Positions 17,401-24,742 of a stretch of 38,028 nucleotides of DNA are shown in pieces. Source of the stretch: a virus; the IMG/VR virus record IMGVR_UViG_3300027810_000024, positions 1-38,028 of that record. One strand, 5' to 3'. The notes beneath the pieces were generated by a model. That model was given only the letters and a program-made list of their open reading frames with translations. It had not been told where the DNA came from and searched no databases. How positions within the stretch are numbered: position 1 is the stretch's first letter; every line of letters begins with the position of its first letter. A program made the position numbers and the translations under genes.

Positions 17401-19930
17401 TTGGGCCAGTGTAAGTAAATACACCAGTCGCACTATCGTATGCGAGAGAACCGTCTCCACCCGCATCGTTAACAAGTAGAGATGCCTTTGCATCACTGTC
17501 AGCACGTGCGGTAGTGTAATAAAGATTGTTTCCTTCGGATACGTTGGTTGTGGACTTAGTTGCAAGTCTAATATCAAAGTCAGAGTCCGACCGAACCGTA
17601 GTGTAATAGAGGTTTGAACCTTCGGTGACATTAGCAGTTGTTTTGGTAGCAAGTCTAATATCAAAGTCTGAATCAGAACGAGCAGTAGTGTAATAGAGGT
17701 TGGTTCCTTCGGGTAACTGTGCTGTATTCGCATCACCTAGGTCACTATCAAAGTTTGCTTTGGTGTATACAGTCTCAACATCAAAGGAGTATTGACCAGT
17801 AGAAGAGTTATATGTTAAGTCTCCACCCGCAGAGAATAGACCACGTACCGCAGAAGTTGATGTCGCATCAAACCCAGTGATACCACCAAGTGCAGTAATG
17901 TTTGCAGAATCAAAGGTTGCTTGACTTCCCACCATGTTTGTGTTGGTGAGTGTAGTAATAGTTGCGGAATCAAAGGTTGCTTGACTTCCTACCAAGGTTG
18001 TGTTATTGAGTGTGCCAATAGTCGCAGTAGTAATACCCGCACTATCAATCTGTGTCACTAGACGTGAAAGGAAGTCGGAATCAAAGTTTGCTTTGGTATA
18101 AATCTGTTCAACATCAATCGAGAAACGACCAGTTGAACTATCATAGGTCATGTCTCCGCCAGCACTGAAGTGTGCTCTTGTTTCCGAAGCACTTGGGCCA
18201 GTATAGGTTAATACACCAGTAGAAGTGTTGTACGAAAGAGAACCGTCTCCACCCGCATCGTTAACTGATTGGGAGTTTCTTGCTCTCACATCAGTGTAGT
18301 ACAAGTTACCTTGTTCTGTCAGGGTGCTTGTCGTGAAAGGACTAAGATTAATTCGTGTAGTGAATGTTGCACCATCGGCAGTACCGATTGAGATATCACC
18401 GTCCGAAGAGTCGAATGTAAATGATGTTACACCCGCAACCGCAACAGAACCCGCACTGTCTAACTGACCCTGTGCGTTTACCGTGAATACCGGAATCTGT
18501 GTTGCAGAACCATAGGTCGCAGCAGCAACACCAGTATTTGTAATAGAGATTGTATCACCACTACTATCATAACTGATACCTGTACCACCGACCAATGCGT
18601 CACCAAGGTCACTATCAAAGTTTACTTTAGTGTATACGTCTTCTACATCAAACGAAAATGCACCAGTAGAACTATTGTATGTTAAGTCACCAGTAGCAGA
18701 GAACATGCCTTTGATATTTGCAGAGTCTATATCAAACACACCCGTAGATGAATTGTATACTAGACCTTTATCTCCAGATACATATCCACGAACACTTGCG
18801 GTAGATGTTGCATCACCCAATGCAGAGTCGAATCTTGCACGAGTATAATATAAGTTAGACCCTTCGGTTAAACTTGCGGTGGTTGACGATGTTTCGTCTA
18901 ATAGTTTGTGCCATGCACCCGCATGTGAAAAGTAACCCTTACCAGTTCCATGTACGTGTGCGAACATACCATGATAGGTTGATGCACTAGGTAAGTCGCC
19001 TTCCGCACTGTACATGTTACCGAATAGAACTTTACCAGTAGTTACAAGACTCTCACTACCTAATGTCCAGTAATCGTTAGTCTCGTCCCATAAGAAACTC
19101 TTGTTAGCACTGTCACCACGTTCAACTTCAATACCACTATTCTGGGATGGTGCACCAGTTGCGTTTGAGTTGAGGATGATTGTGTTGTCAGCAAGGTTAA
19201 TCGTTTCCGTGTTTACTACGGTCTCTGTTCCGGTAATCGTCAGGTTACCCTGAAGAATTGTATTACCAGTTACCAGAAGGTTACCAATTGCAGCACTGTC
19301 TAGTGTTGCAGCTTTACCTGTTAAGACTGAGTTTGCAATGTTTGTAATGGTCGCACTATCAACAGTCGCACCGTTAACTACAGTTACACCTTGGTGGAAC
19401 GTCTCATTGATATTGGTTCGTGCAATATCTGAATCATTGAATACAAACGAACCCGCATTACTGTCAAAGGACATAATTGCTGTGTTGTTTGTACTTAGAG
19501 ATATGCCTAGGTTGAGTTTATTATTCTGTGAATCAACAATGATTAAGTCACCACCACTGTCTTTCAGTGATAGTGTTCCTAGACCAATAGTGTTACCACT
19601 CAGGTATATGTCACGGAACCTCTTGGTTGCACTACCTAAGTCATATGCTTCGTTCGAGTCTGGAATTAAAGAACCCGTAAATGCAGTATTGTCAAAACCA
19701 AATGTGTACTTATTCTGTGCACTATCAAAATCGAGATTTATGTTTGCATCGGTTCGTAAGTTGGTGATCTCCCACTTACCAGAAAGTTTGTTATATGCGA
19801 GTATGGAACCATCAGATTCCGTGGCAGTAACATCTACACCAGCGAGGTTTCCTATACTGAAAGCACCAGCGGTCACTCGTTTAATAGGAGTTCCGACAAC
19901 TACCTTTTTTACAATGATTTTATCAGCCAT
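14405..19930 (-). CDS. Giant repeat-rich tail fibre-like structural protein
   Basis: 1841 aa from the ATG at 19930. The frame stays open to 20062, but this ATG is preceded by GGAAGGAA and begins with MADKIIVKKVVVG, a usual opening of such proteins. The protein has a head region with a 'YDLGSATKRFRDIYLSGNTI' block (about residues 126-145), many copies of 'SAxGDLTYNSSTGxFSFDVE' and 'GSNLYYTTAR', two similar 'G.AVY.(T/S)GA' modules in the middle, and an end with DADLLDGQHGAHY. These are features of trimeric beta-rich fibres in marine T4-like phages. The function in host binding is inferred. It follows the BppU-like gene closely and precedes gp13, where T4 has wac (fibritin), to which I see no similarity. 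Confidence 0.8.
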   Translation of the reverse strand: MADKIIVKKVVVGTPIKRVTAGAFSIGNLAGVDVTATESDGSILAYNKLSGKWEITNLRTDANINLDFDSAQNKYTFGFDNTAFTGSLIPDSNEAYDLGSATKRFRDIYLSGNTIGLGTLSLKDSGGDLIIVDSQNNKLNLGISLSTNNTAIMSFDSNAGSFVFNDSDIARTNINETFHQGVTVVNGATVDSATITNIANSVLTGKAATLDSAAIGNLLVTGNTILQGNLTITGTETVVNTETINLADNTIILNSNATGAPSQNSGIEVERGDSANKSFLWDETNDYWTLGSESLVTTGKVLFGNMYSAEGDLPSASTYHGMFAHVHGTGKGYFSHAGAWHKLLDETSSTTASLTEGSNLYYTRARFDSALGDATSTASVRGYVSGDKGLVYNSSTGVFDIDSANIKGMFSATGDLTYNSSTGAFSFDVEDVYTKVNFDSDLGDALVGGTGISYDSSGDTISITNTGVAAATYGSATQIPVFTVNAQGQLDSAGSVAVAGVTSFTFDSSDGDISIGTADGATFTTRINLSPFTTSTLTEQGNLYYTDVRARNSQSVNDAGGDGSLSYNTSTGVLTYTGPSASETRAHFSAGGDMTYDSSTGRFSIDVEQIYTKANFDSDFLSRLVTQIDSAGITTATIGTLNNTTLVGSQATFDSATITTLTNTNMVGSQATFDSANITALGGITGFDATSTSAVRGLFSAGGDLTYNSSTGQYSFDVETVYTKANFDSDLGDANTAQLPEGTNLYYTTARSDSDFDIRLATKTTANVTEGSNLYYTTVRSDSDFDIRLATKSTTNVSEGNNLYYTTARADSDAKASLLVNDAGGDGSLAYDSATGVFTYTGPSATEVRAHLTANKGLSVTSGGQFNIDSANVKGMFSVTDAGGDGSLSYSNGVITYTGPSATEVRAHLSAGTGVTYSGGAISIGQAVATTSNVQFNNIDVDGFIDLGNTNGNPAYTKGRMFYDSAAEALSYYPTSANDVTVNMGQEFIVKVKNVSGAQINNGSAVYITGAEVGNGDHPTVALARANSATTYKAIGLATHDIVNNAHGFITQLGFVNDMNTAGFTAGATLYVSPDSAGKITTTKPTGSDFPFTIGWVIKGDSAGAGGKTLVRPSSETFDNVRSTLDIVADRKITADSAEFNLVQMSNSEYTGAVVPTLREGNLFYMNGPDALAYQNADITIKLSQDDVTRVYNNSGTSIAKGKAVYVSGASNDFPTIALGRANAFSTVQNTLGLTAHVIANGAFGFVTTRGLFGGLNTAAFSAGNRIHVSPDSAGELVTATPVFPNYAFEIGTVLVADSAGAGGGVGGCIQVDLKAEVFETVRVDGVSRFDGNVTIAGNLNILGSESKTSVATLAVGDQFISVQEGDTITTALRVGDSGVNNVLFKDHYKGDVTQTYFVQIYDADSAAAGDVIRWGLDSANGGPGIGAFKHVGFDSAGGDSDWNLKTNGLTNIPLRFNITLDVGTDNGHDSGDVWKGAAAPLNEDFGFFGNYNTGSQPFTHAGMFYDASATKFKFFDRYDLDIAGNVNTSGGNFALGDVEAASFTGALTGAVTGNASTATLLQNARTIAINGDVTGTATSFNGGSSISIAAAITSDTIINADIKSDAAIVDTKLATIATAGKVNNSATTATAANTGSAIIARDASGNFAGGIFTGEVNRDAQTTVTAGIYGSATAIPVLTIDSNGFVDSAGTIGVSGITGVTYDSSNGNLTIATSGDDFVDNINLSPFTTANLAENTNLYYTNARARASIAGRNGLAYNASTGVMDIDSANVRGMFSASGQLAYNSSSGAYTFTNRSNADTLTAIKAVDGASSGLDADLLDGQHGAHYRINVYNNAGSLLN
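17511..17771 (-). repeat. Three 87-bp tandem repeats inside the giant fibre gene
   Basis: The string gtagtgtaat recurs at 17511, 17598 and 17685, an exact spacing of 87 nt (29 codons). Each unit encodes a version of NLYYTTARSDSDFDIRLATK. The copies differ at silent positions, so the repeat is old enough to have drifted, but the frame and length are conserved. Confidence 0.85.
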
Positions 19931-19949
19931 TATTGACGTTCCTTCCTTA

Positions 19950-20318
19950 TTATTTCGTTGCCGATGGAGAAACTTCGGCTTGTCCTTCAAGGACTCGTTG
20001 AATGATTGCGTTATTATCACTATCGGTATAGGAAACTTCCACATCATAAACATATCGACCACGAGGTTTCATCGCATCTGTTTGTGTGTTAGTTAGAGAT
20101 AGGTTTATGATTCCATCAGTTGATGGAGATACAACCACGGCATTAAATTGAACTGTAAAGGGATCATTTGCGGAATCAGCATATCTGCGTTTTAGACTGG
20201 CAGCTACGCTGTGGTTGGTGAGGTTATATGTACTACCACTGTCATGCACCAGATGTATTTCTACAGAAACATCGGTGCCTTGATTAATGGTAATATCTTC
20301 GTAATTTGCTGATGACAT
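19950..20318 (-). CDS. BppU-like small virion/fibre-associated protein
   Basis: 122 aa. The pattern INQGTDVSVEIHL, YNLTNHSVAASLKRRYAD, GIINLSLTNTQTDAMKPRGRYVYDVEV and VLEGQAEVSPSAT resembles the N-terminal immunoglobulin-like domain of BppU/upper baseplate proteins. It probably serves as an attachment or collar component for the fibre encoded next to it, which is inference. It has its own late promoter 40 nt upstream. Stop to next start is 19 nt. Confidence 0.65.
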   Translation of the reverse strand: MSSANYEDITINQGTDVSVEIHLVHDSGSTYNLTNHSVAASLKRRYADSANDPFTVQFNAVVVSPSTDGIINLSLTNTQTDAMKPRGRYVYDVEVSYTDSDNNAIIQRVLEGQAEVSPSATK

Positions 20319-20358
20319 CTATGATACCCGTTATAAAAACAATTTGTTTACTTGTCTT

Positions 20359-20366
20359 TATTTATA
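20359..20366 (-). promoter_or_regulatory. T4-type late promoter box, fibre and neck operon
   Basis: Exact TATAAATA on the minus strand in the 68-nt gap after the oxygenase-like gene, 40 nt before the BppU-like gene. It probably also serves the giant fibre and genes 13-17 by read-through, since no exact box was found between them. Confidence 0.85.
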
Positions 20367-20386
20367 AGGTTTGGAACGTGTACTTT

Positions 20387-21070
20387 TTAGTAATCGGACA
20401 TTATTTCTTCTATAATTTCATCTTGTAGTCCGTTGGACATATCGGTTCTATCAAATACATAAGATACCGTAAGTCTCCAACAGTTTGTTTCGGCAGCGTG
20501 ATATACTCGATTGTACCAAGGTTCAGCATACGCACCGAAGTATCCAGCTTTACACTGCCACCCCTTCCTGTCTTTCATGACAACCATCTTACCAGTATGA
20601 CCATCAACATACCTAAAATCACCATCACCAGTTTCTGACCAACTAAAGATTAGGTTATATGCCGAAGCATTGGCATTGTTGTGCCACGAGATAAACCCCT
20701 CTGGTGGATACATAATTTGTAATGCGTTGTTTCTTGTAGACAATAGTGTACAGAGTTCTGTATTCAACTCACCATACTTCGCAAGTATCTTAACCATCTC
20801 CTTTCCGTGATCGGGTTGTCGGGACTCTTCAATCTCATACAGTCTATCATTTTTCAGACTATAACTATATGAAGCATCAGGGAAACCTTCGTGGCCGGTA
20901 TCTTGAGCAATAACCTCGTCACGATATTCGTCAGACATAAAGTGTTCACGGTCTTCCTTACGACCATTTTTCTGTAAATACTTACTAATATGTTCCCGAT
21001 TTTCGTAATACCACTCGAACTTTTTCAGGGTTGCTAGTATTTCTTTGTTGTTGATAGGGACATCAATCAT
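20387..21070 (-). CDS. 2OG-Fe(II) oxygenase-like protein
   Basis: 227 aa from the ATG at 21070. An upstream in-frame ATG at 21097 exists, but the 21070 start overlaps the glycosyltransferase stop in ATGA and has AAGGA 12 nt upstream. Residues 121-160 (YPPEGFISWHNNAN then GDGDFRYVD) and 187-206 (NRVYHAAETNCWRLTVSYVF) form the double-stranded beta-helix pattern of 2-oxoglutarate/Fe(II) hydroxylases. Expected iron ligands are His130 and His191 with Arg199 binding 2OG. The middle ligand, normally Asp in HxD, is Asn132. The reaction would be hydroxylation of a protein side chain or sugar. The substrate is not readable. Its coupling to a glycosyltransferase and its place among fibre genes suggest virion protein modification. 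The family call is moderate. Confidence 0.62.
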   Translation of the reverse strand: MIDVPINNKEILATLKKFEWYYENREHISKYLQKNGRKEDREHFMSDEYRDEVIAQDTGHEGFPDASYSYSLKNDRLYEIEESRQPDHGKEMVKILAKYGELNTELCTLLSTRNNALQIMYPPEGFISWHNNANASAYNLIFSWSETGDGDFRYVDGHTGKMVVMKDRKGWQCKAGYFGAYAEPWYNRVYHAAETNCWRLTVSYVFDRTDMSNGLQDEIIEEIMSDY

Positions 21071-21816
21071 ACTATAGGTGTGTCCTTTTGTAAACATCCT
21101 GAGTAATGTCTAAGGATAGGTGGAGCACCAGTCTTAGACTTCAAACCTTCGTATCCGTATTGTGTAAAGTAATTCCATCGGATATCATCTTCAAAGATTC
21201 CAATCTTGAGGTCTTTGTATTTATCAACCTTATTCACTAACCACCAGAGGGTTGTCTGATCGAAATGTCGGAGGTCTTTAACCCACTGTTCTTTATCGAA
21301 TCCATCGGGCATCCATCTATTATCATATTGTTTACAATACAGTTCATACCAATCGTCCATAAACTCTTTTACTAATGGACTTCCGCTGCGATATAAACAC
21401 ACTCCCCCGCACAATTTATACTTCTCATATCCACCATTGTACTTGAACTCACGAATAGCATAGAATTGTTCACGTTCCTTGGTCAACTCGTGAAAGACCA
21501 TATCATAGTCTTTCATCTCATCCCAGATTGTCATGATGTCTTCGTGTTCACACTCCATATCTGCATCGACATACATCGTAATGTCATAAGGTGTGTTTGC
21601 CATACCCCACAGTTTTTCACGGTAGTGTCCACCACAGATGATAATTTGATCAGTGTCTTCGGTTTCACGGCCGTCAAAGAACCTTTCCTCGGTCACCAAG
21701 GTGATGAGTGCTTCTGGGTAATAGTCTTTGATTGATTGTATTAGATTTATTGCATAAGTGTAAAAATTAATATTTCTTGATGCAACAATAACAAAACCTT
21801 TACTTAGTTCCGACAT
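21067..21816 (-). CDS. Glycosyltransferase, GT-A fold
   Basis: 249 aa. It opens with a beta strand and helix (GFVIVASRNINFYTYAINLIQSI), followed by TLVTEERF, the metal-binding DxD motif in YVDADME (Asp84, Asp86), CGGVCLYRSG (136-145), FDQTTLWWLV (185-194) and PPILRHYSG (232-240). This order matches GT8-like nucleotide-sugar transferases. No membrane segment or signal is visible, so it acts in the cytoplasm. Acceptors could be virion proteins or, less likely, DNA. It overlaps the upstream gene by 17 nt and the oxygenase-like gene by 4 nt, forming one translational unit. Confidence 0.8.
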   Translation of the reverse strand: MSELSKGFVIVASRNINFYTYAINLIQSIKDYYPEALITLVTEERFFDGRETEDTDQIIICGGHYREKLWGMANTPYDITMYVDADMECEHEDIMTIWDEMKDYDMVFHELTKEREQFYAIREFKYNGGYEKYKLCGGVCLYRSGSPLVKEFMDDWYELYCKQYDNRWMPDGFDKEQWVKDLRHFDQTTLWWLVNKVDKYKDLKIGIFEDDIRWNYFTQYGYEGLKSKTGAPPILRHYSGCLQKDTPIV

Positions 21817-22249
21817 CTTCTAATGATTCCTGTACCAATAAAATAGCATATAAATTCACTTCAGGGACAGATTTAGACCGTCTTAGTTTTGATTTCAACA
21901 AACGATTTTTGGATTCCTTAATCTCTGGAATTTCAAAGGTTTCTAGTTTATACTCAAAGAGTTGTTCTAGTTTCTTTGCACGTTCGTGTTCCATTTTCTT
22001 TTGTTTTTCGATGTCTGCTTCGTCTTGTTTTTTCGACAATCGTTTTTGACTAGAAGCATTAATCTTTTCTTCACCGAGAAATTCAATCGCTTCTATGAAC
22101 AATTCATTGGGGGTGCCATCAGCATTCAATTTCTCTATTTTGTGAACCTGACGTTTAGTTTTATTACCGTCAACTTCTTCGCTTATTGCGTTTAATAACT
22201 CTTTTCTGGGTGTTTCCCAAAACGCATTATCTAACCATGTTCTAGACAT
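21800..22249 (-). CDS. Lys/Glu-rich coiled-coil protein, unknown function
   Basis: 149 aa from the ATG at 22249, chosen over 22267 because AGGAGA sits just before it and would lie inside the longer reading. The N-terminus (SRTWLDNAFWETPRKELLNAISEEVDG) looks like a small folded unit. Residues about 68-125 are a charged helix (KKQDEADIEKQKKMEHERAKKLEQLFEYK). I do not recognise a family. It sits between the repeat fibres and the glycosyltransferase, with overlapping coding ends, so a role as a chaperone or adaptor for fibre assembly or modification is possible, as inference only. Confidence 0.75.
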   Translation of the reverse strand: MSRTWLDNAFWETPRKELLNAISEEVDGNKTKRQVHKIEKLNADGTPNELFIEAIEFLGEEKINASSQKRLSKKQDEADIEKQKKMEHERAKKLEQLFEYKLETFEIPEIKESKNRLLKSKLRRSKSVPEVNLYAILLVQESLEDVGTK

Positions 22250-22288
22250 TATAGTCTCCTGTTTCATTCAGTTTTATATATAAGTAAT

Positions 22289-24727
22289 TTATGCCGTTCT
22301 ATGATATAAGGTGTATGTCTCAATAGTAGACGAGTTGGTATCAATTGTGGTTCCTACATAGTTTCCTGTGTAATTACCAGCAAAGTCTTGTGTGCTAGTT
22401 GAAGTGTATGCGCTCGAACGAGTCACCGTAGATACCCCAGTGGACGCCCTAGTCGAATCGGTCGTAGATGTTCTAAGGTAATCAGCCGCATAACTCGAAG
22501 TCCGTGTTCTTTGATAGACAGCAGAATAGGTCGAACTTCTTGTTCTATTATAGGCCAGTGAGTATGCGGAACTTCTGGTTCTCTGATAATCCGCAGAGTA
22601 CGCACGAGCATAGTTTCCGGTATATTCTCCAAGGAAATTACCAGTAAATGTCTGGGTAAAGTTGGTGGTATAATCCGCAGAGAATGCACGAGCATAGTTA
22701 CCAACATAGTTACCTAAGAAGTTACCAACGTAATCAGTTATACGAGTACGTGTAGACGTTCTCTGGTAATCCGCAGAAAATGCACGAGCATAGTTACCAA
22801 CATAGTTACCTAAGTAGTAAGCAGTGTAATTCGTTGCACGTGTTCTCTGGTAGTTGGTGGCACGAGTTCTCTGGTAGTTGGTAGCACGAGTTCTGTTGTA
22901 TGCGGTAGCACGAGTTCTGTTGTATGCGGTAGCACGTGTTCTTGAGTAGTTTCCTACGAAGTTACCAGTGTAGTTACCCACAAAGTTACCCGTGTAGTTA
23001 CCCACATAGTATAAAGTTCTGGCATAGTTACCAACATAGTAAAGTGTTCTGGCATAGTTACCAACATAGTATAAACTTCTGGCATAGTTACCTTGATAGA
23101 ACACTATTCTGTTATAGTTATAAGTTTGACCACTACCACTGCCAATGGTGCGAGAATAAGAAAGCTGTGCTGAACGTGTTCTTGCGTATGAAGCACCTGC
23201 TACACGAGTTCTTGCATATGTAGCACCTGCTGTGCGTGTTCTCGCATAGTTGCCAGTGGCTGTACGAGTTCTGTTGTATGCGGTAGCACGAGTTCTGTTG
23301 TATGCAGTCGCTCTTGTTCTTGCATAGTTACCTACGAAGTTACCAGTATAGTTACCTACGAAGTTACCTGTATAGTTACCTACGAAGTTACCAGTATAGT
23401 CTCCTAAGAAGTTACCAACGTAGTCTCCTAAGAAGTTACCAGTAAATACAGCAGTACGTGTTCTTTGATAATCCGCAGAGTATGCGCGAGCATAGTTACC
23501 AACATAGTTACCTAAGTAGTTACCCGCATAATTACCCGTATAGGTTGTTGCACGAGTTCTTTGGTAATCTGCTTGGAAGTTGCGTGAGTAGTTACCAGTA
23601 AAGTTACCAGTGAAGTCCCCAACGTAATCAGTTACACGAGTTCTACTATACACCGCAGAGAAGTTTCTGCTGTAGTTACCAATATAGTTACCCGCAAAGT
23701 TTCGAGCATAGTTACCTATATAGTCACCAACAAAAGTACGAGCATAATTACCCGTATAGTCTCCCCCAAAGTTTCTTGAGTAGTTACCTGTATAGTTGCC
23801 AATGAAAGATAGTACAAAGTTACCAGTAAATGTTCCCGCAAAGGTTCTTGCGAAGTTTCTACTGTAGTTACCAACATAGTTACTAGAACGAGTTCTTGTG
23901 TATGCGGCCGCATAGTCAGTATTCACTGTGTTGTAACGAGTGTCTGATGCTGTACCTCGGTTTGACCAAGTACCCGTGTCAGATGGTGCACCCTGTGCGG
24001 AACTCCGCATCTGGTATGTACCAATACCGGCACTGCTATTTGAGATGCGTGACTGTACCCTTGAACCAAAACTATATCGTATCTCGGCATCGGTCATCTC
24101 TTGGACACCTTGGAAGGTGCCTGTCAGTCCACTTGATCTCTTGATAGCAACAGGTCTCACCGCAGTCGGGGCCGACATTGTGTTCTTTACATAGATATTG
24201 TACGTAGTTCCAGATACACCTGTCTGCAAATTATCCGAAAATACATTTGACTTGTATGTGGTATATCCACTAGGAGCAGATGTCGCAAGTTTATATACGC
24301 CAGGATATTCTGATACTGCGATACGAGATAGGAGACGGTCACTTATTGTATCAACTTCTGCGGAATCTAATTCGTGTAGTTCGGGTGTTCCGCTATTGTC
24401 GGTGAACTCTAGAGGATATCTATATGCCGCAGAGTCTCCCGCAAAATCAGTCACCCCCTCTCTTTGATATAATGAGGTTATCGTCTGTTGCACCGGAGCA
24501 TTGCCATCTGTAAACCCGTGTGTCCCAGAAGCATCATCATACCTAGTATCAGTAAATGCACCAATTATAGTGTTATTAGTACTGACCTCAGTAATCGATG
24601 CCACGTCACTTGAATCTAACGCAGAGAGATGCAGTCCTGCTTGATAAGCAAGATAGTTCTCTTCTGAGGTAGTTATCTCTTTAAGGTCACCATTGGTGCC
24701 TTCGAGTTTTAGTGTGGTAGTTCCCAT
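22289..24727 (-). CDS. (Y/F)xGN repeat fibre-like protein A
   Basis: 812 aa. Residues 1-270 form a non-repeat head with ITTSEENYLAYQ, YPGVYKLATSAPSG and RPVAIKRSSGLTGTFQGVQEMTD, shared with the neighbouring 757-aa gene. The rest is built from two interleaved units: a tetrapeptide GN(Y/F)x (for example YTGNFVGNYTGNF) and an Arg-rich unit RTRATAYN. The very end reads IETYTLYHRTA. Acidic residues are rare in the repeats and Arg frequent, so this part is basic. Probably an extended adhesion fibre, inferred from location and form. A late promoter ends 7 nt before the ATG, and AGGA lies in that gap. Confidence 0.78.
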   Translation of the reverse strand: MGTTTLKLEGTNGDLKEITTSEENYLAYQAGLHLSALDSSDVASITEVSTNNTIIGAFTDTRYDDASGTHGFTDGNAPVQQTITSLYQREGVTDFAGDSAAYRYPLEFTDNSGTPELHELDSAEVDTISDRLLSRIAVSEYPGVYKLATSAPSGYTTYKSNVFSDNLQTGVSGTTYNIYVKNTMSAPTAVRPVAIKRSSGLTGTFQGVQEMTDAEIRYSFGSRVQSRISNSSAGIGTYQMRSSAQGAPSDTGTWSNRGTASDTRYNTVNTDYAAAYTRTRSSNYVGNYSRNFARTFAGTFTGNFVLSFIGNYTGNYSRNFGGDYTGNYARTFVGDYIGNYARNFAGNYIGNYSRNFSAVYSRTRVTDYVGDFTGNFTGNYSRNFQADYQRTRATTYTGNYAGNYLGNYVGNYARAYSADYQRTRTAVFTGNFLGDYVGNFLGDYTGNFVGNYTGNFVGNYTGNFVGNYARTRATAYNRTRATAYNRTRTATGNYARTRTAGATYARTRVAGASYARTRSAQLSYSRTIGSGSGQTYNYNRIVFYQGNYARSLYYVGNYARTLYYVGNYARTLYYVGNYTGNFVGNYTGNFVGNYSRTRATAYNRTRATAYNRTRATNYQRTRATNYQRTRATNYTAYYLGNYVGNYARAFSADYQRTSTRTRITDYVGNFLGNYVGNYARAFSADYTTNFTQTFTGNFLGEYTGNYARAYSADYQRTRSSAYSLAYNRTRSSTYSAVYQRTRTSSYAADYLRTSTTDSTRASTGVSTVTRSSAYTSTSTQDFAGNYTGNYVGTTIDTNSSTIETYTLYHRTA
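22380..23905 (-). repeat. Coding repeat tract of fibre-like protein A
   Basis: The tract is visible in the DNA as repeating 'gtagttacc' and 'cacgagttct' blocks. It encodes tandem GN(Y/F)x tetrapeptides and Arg-rich RTRxTxYN units. Boundaries are approximate, set where the repeat pattern fades. Confidence 0.85.
24642..24676. repeat. 35-bp direct repeat, copy 1
   Basis: A 35-bp block identical to 26929-26963. It lies in the same position of the two paralogous fibre genes and encodes the shared TSEENYLAYQ segment. Surrounding sequence differs between the two genes. Confidence 0.92.
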
Positions 24728-24734
24728 ATCATCC

Positions 24735-24742
24735 TATTTATA
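24735..24742 (-). promoter_or_regulatory. T4-type late promoter box, fibre A and enzyme cassette
   Basis: Exact TATAAATA on the minus strand, overlapping the last codons and stop of the 757-aa gene and ending 7 nt before the ATG of the 812-aa gene. It probably also drives the coiled-coil, glycosyltransferase and oxygenase-like genes. Confidence 0.7.

Noticed and set aside
19931-20062. N-terminal extension of the giant fibre to 1885 aa
   Set aside because: It overlaps the BppU-like gene in another frame, has no ribosome site, and the downstream ATG at 19930 has GGAAGGAA.
22272-22283. TATATATA-like sequence before the coiled-coil gene as a late promoter
   Set aside because: Does not match TATAAATA; simple AT alternation is a weak signal, although a unit start here would be sensible.
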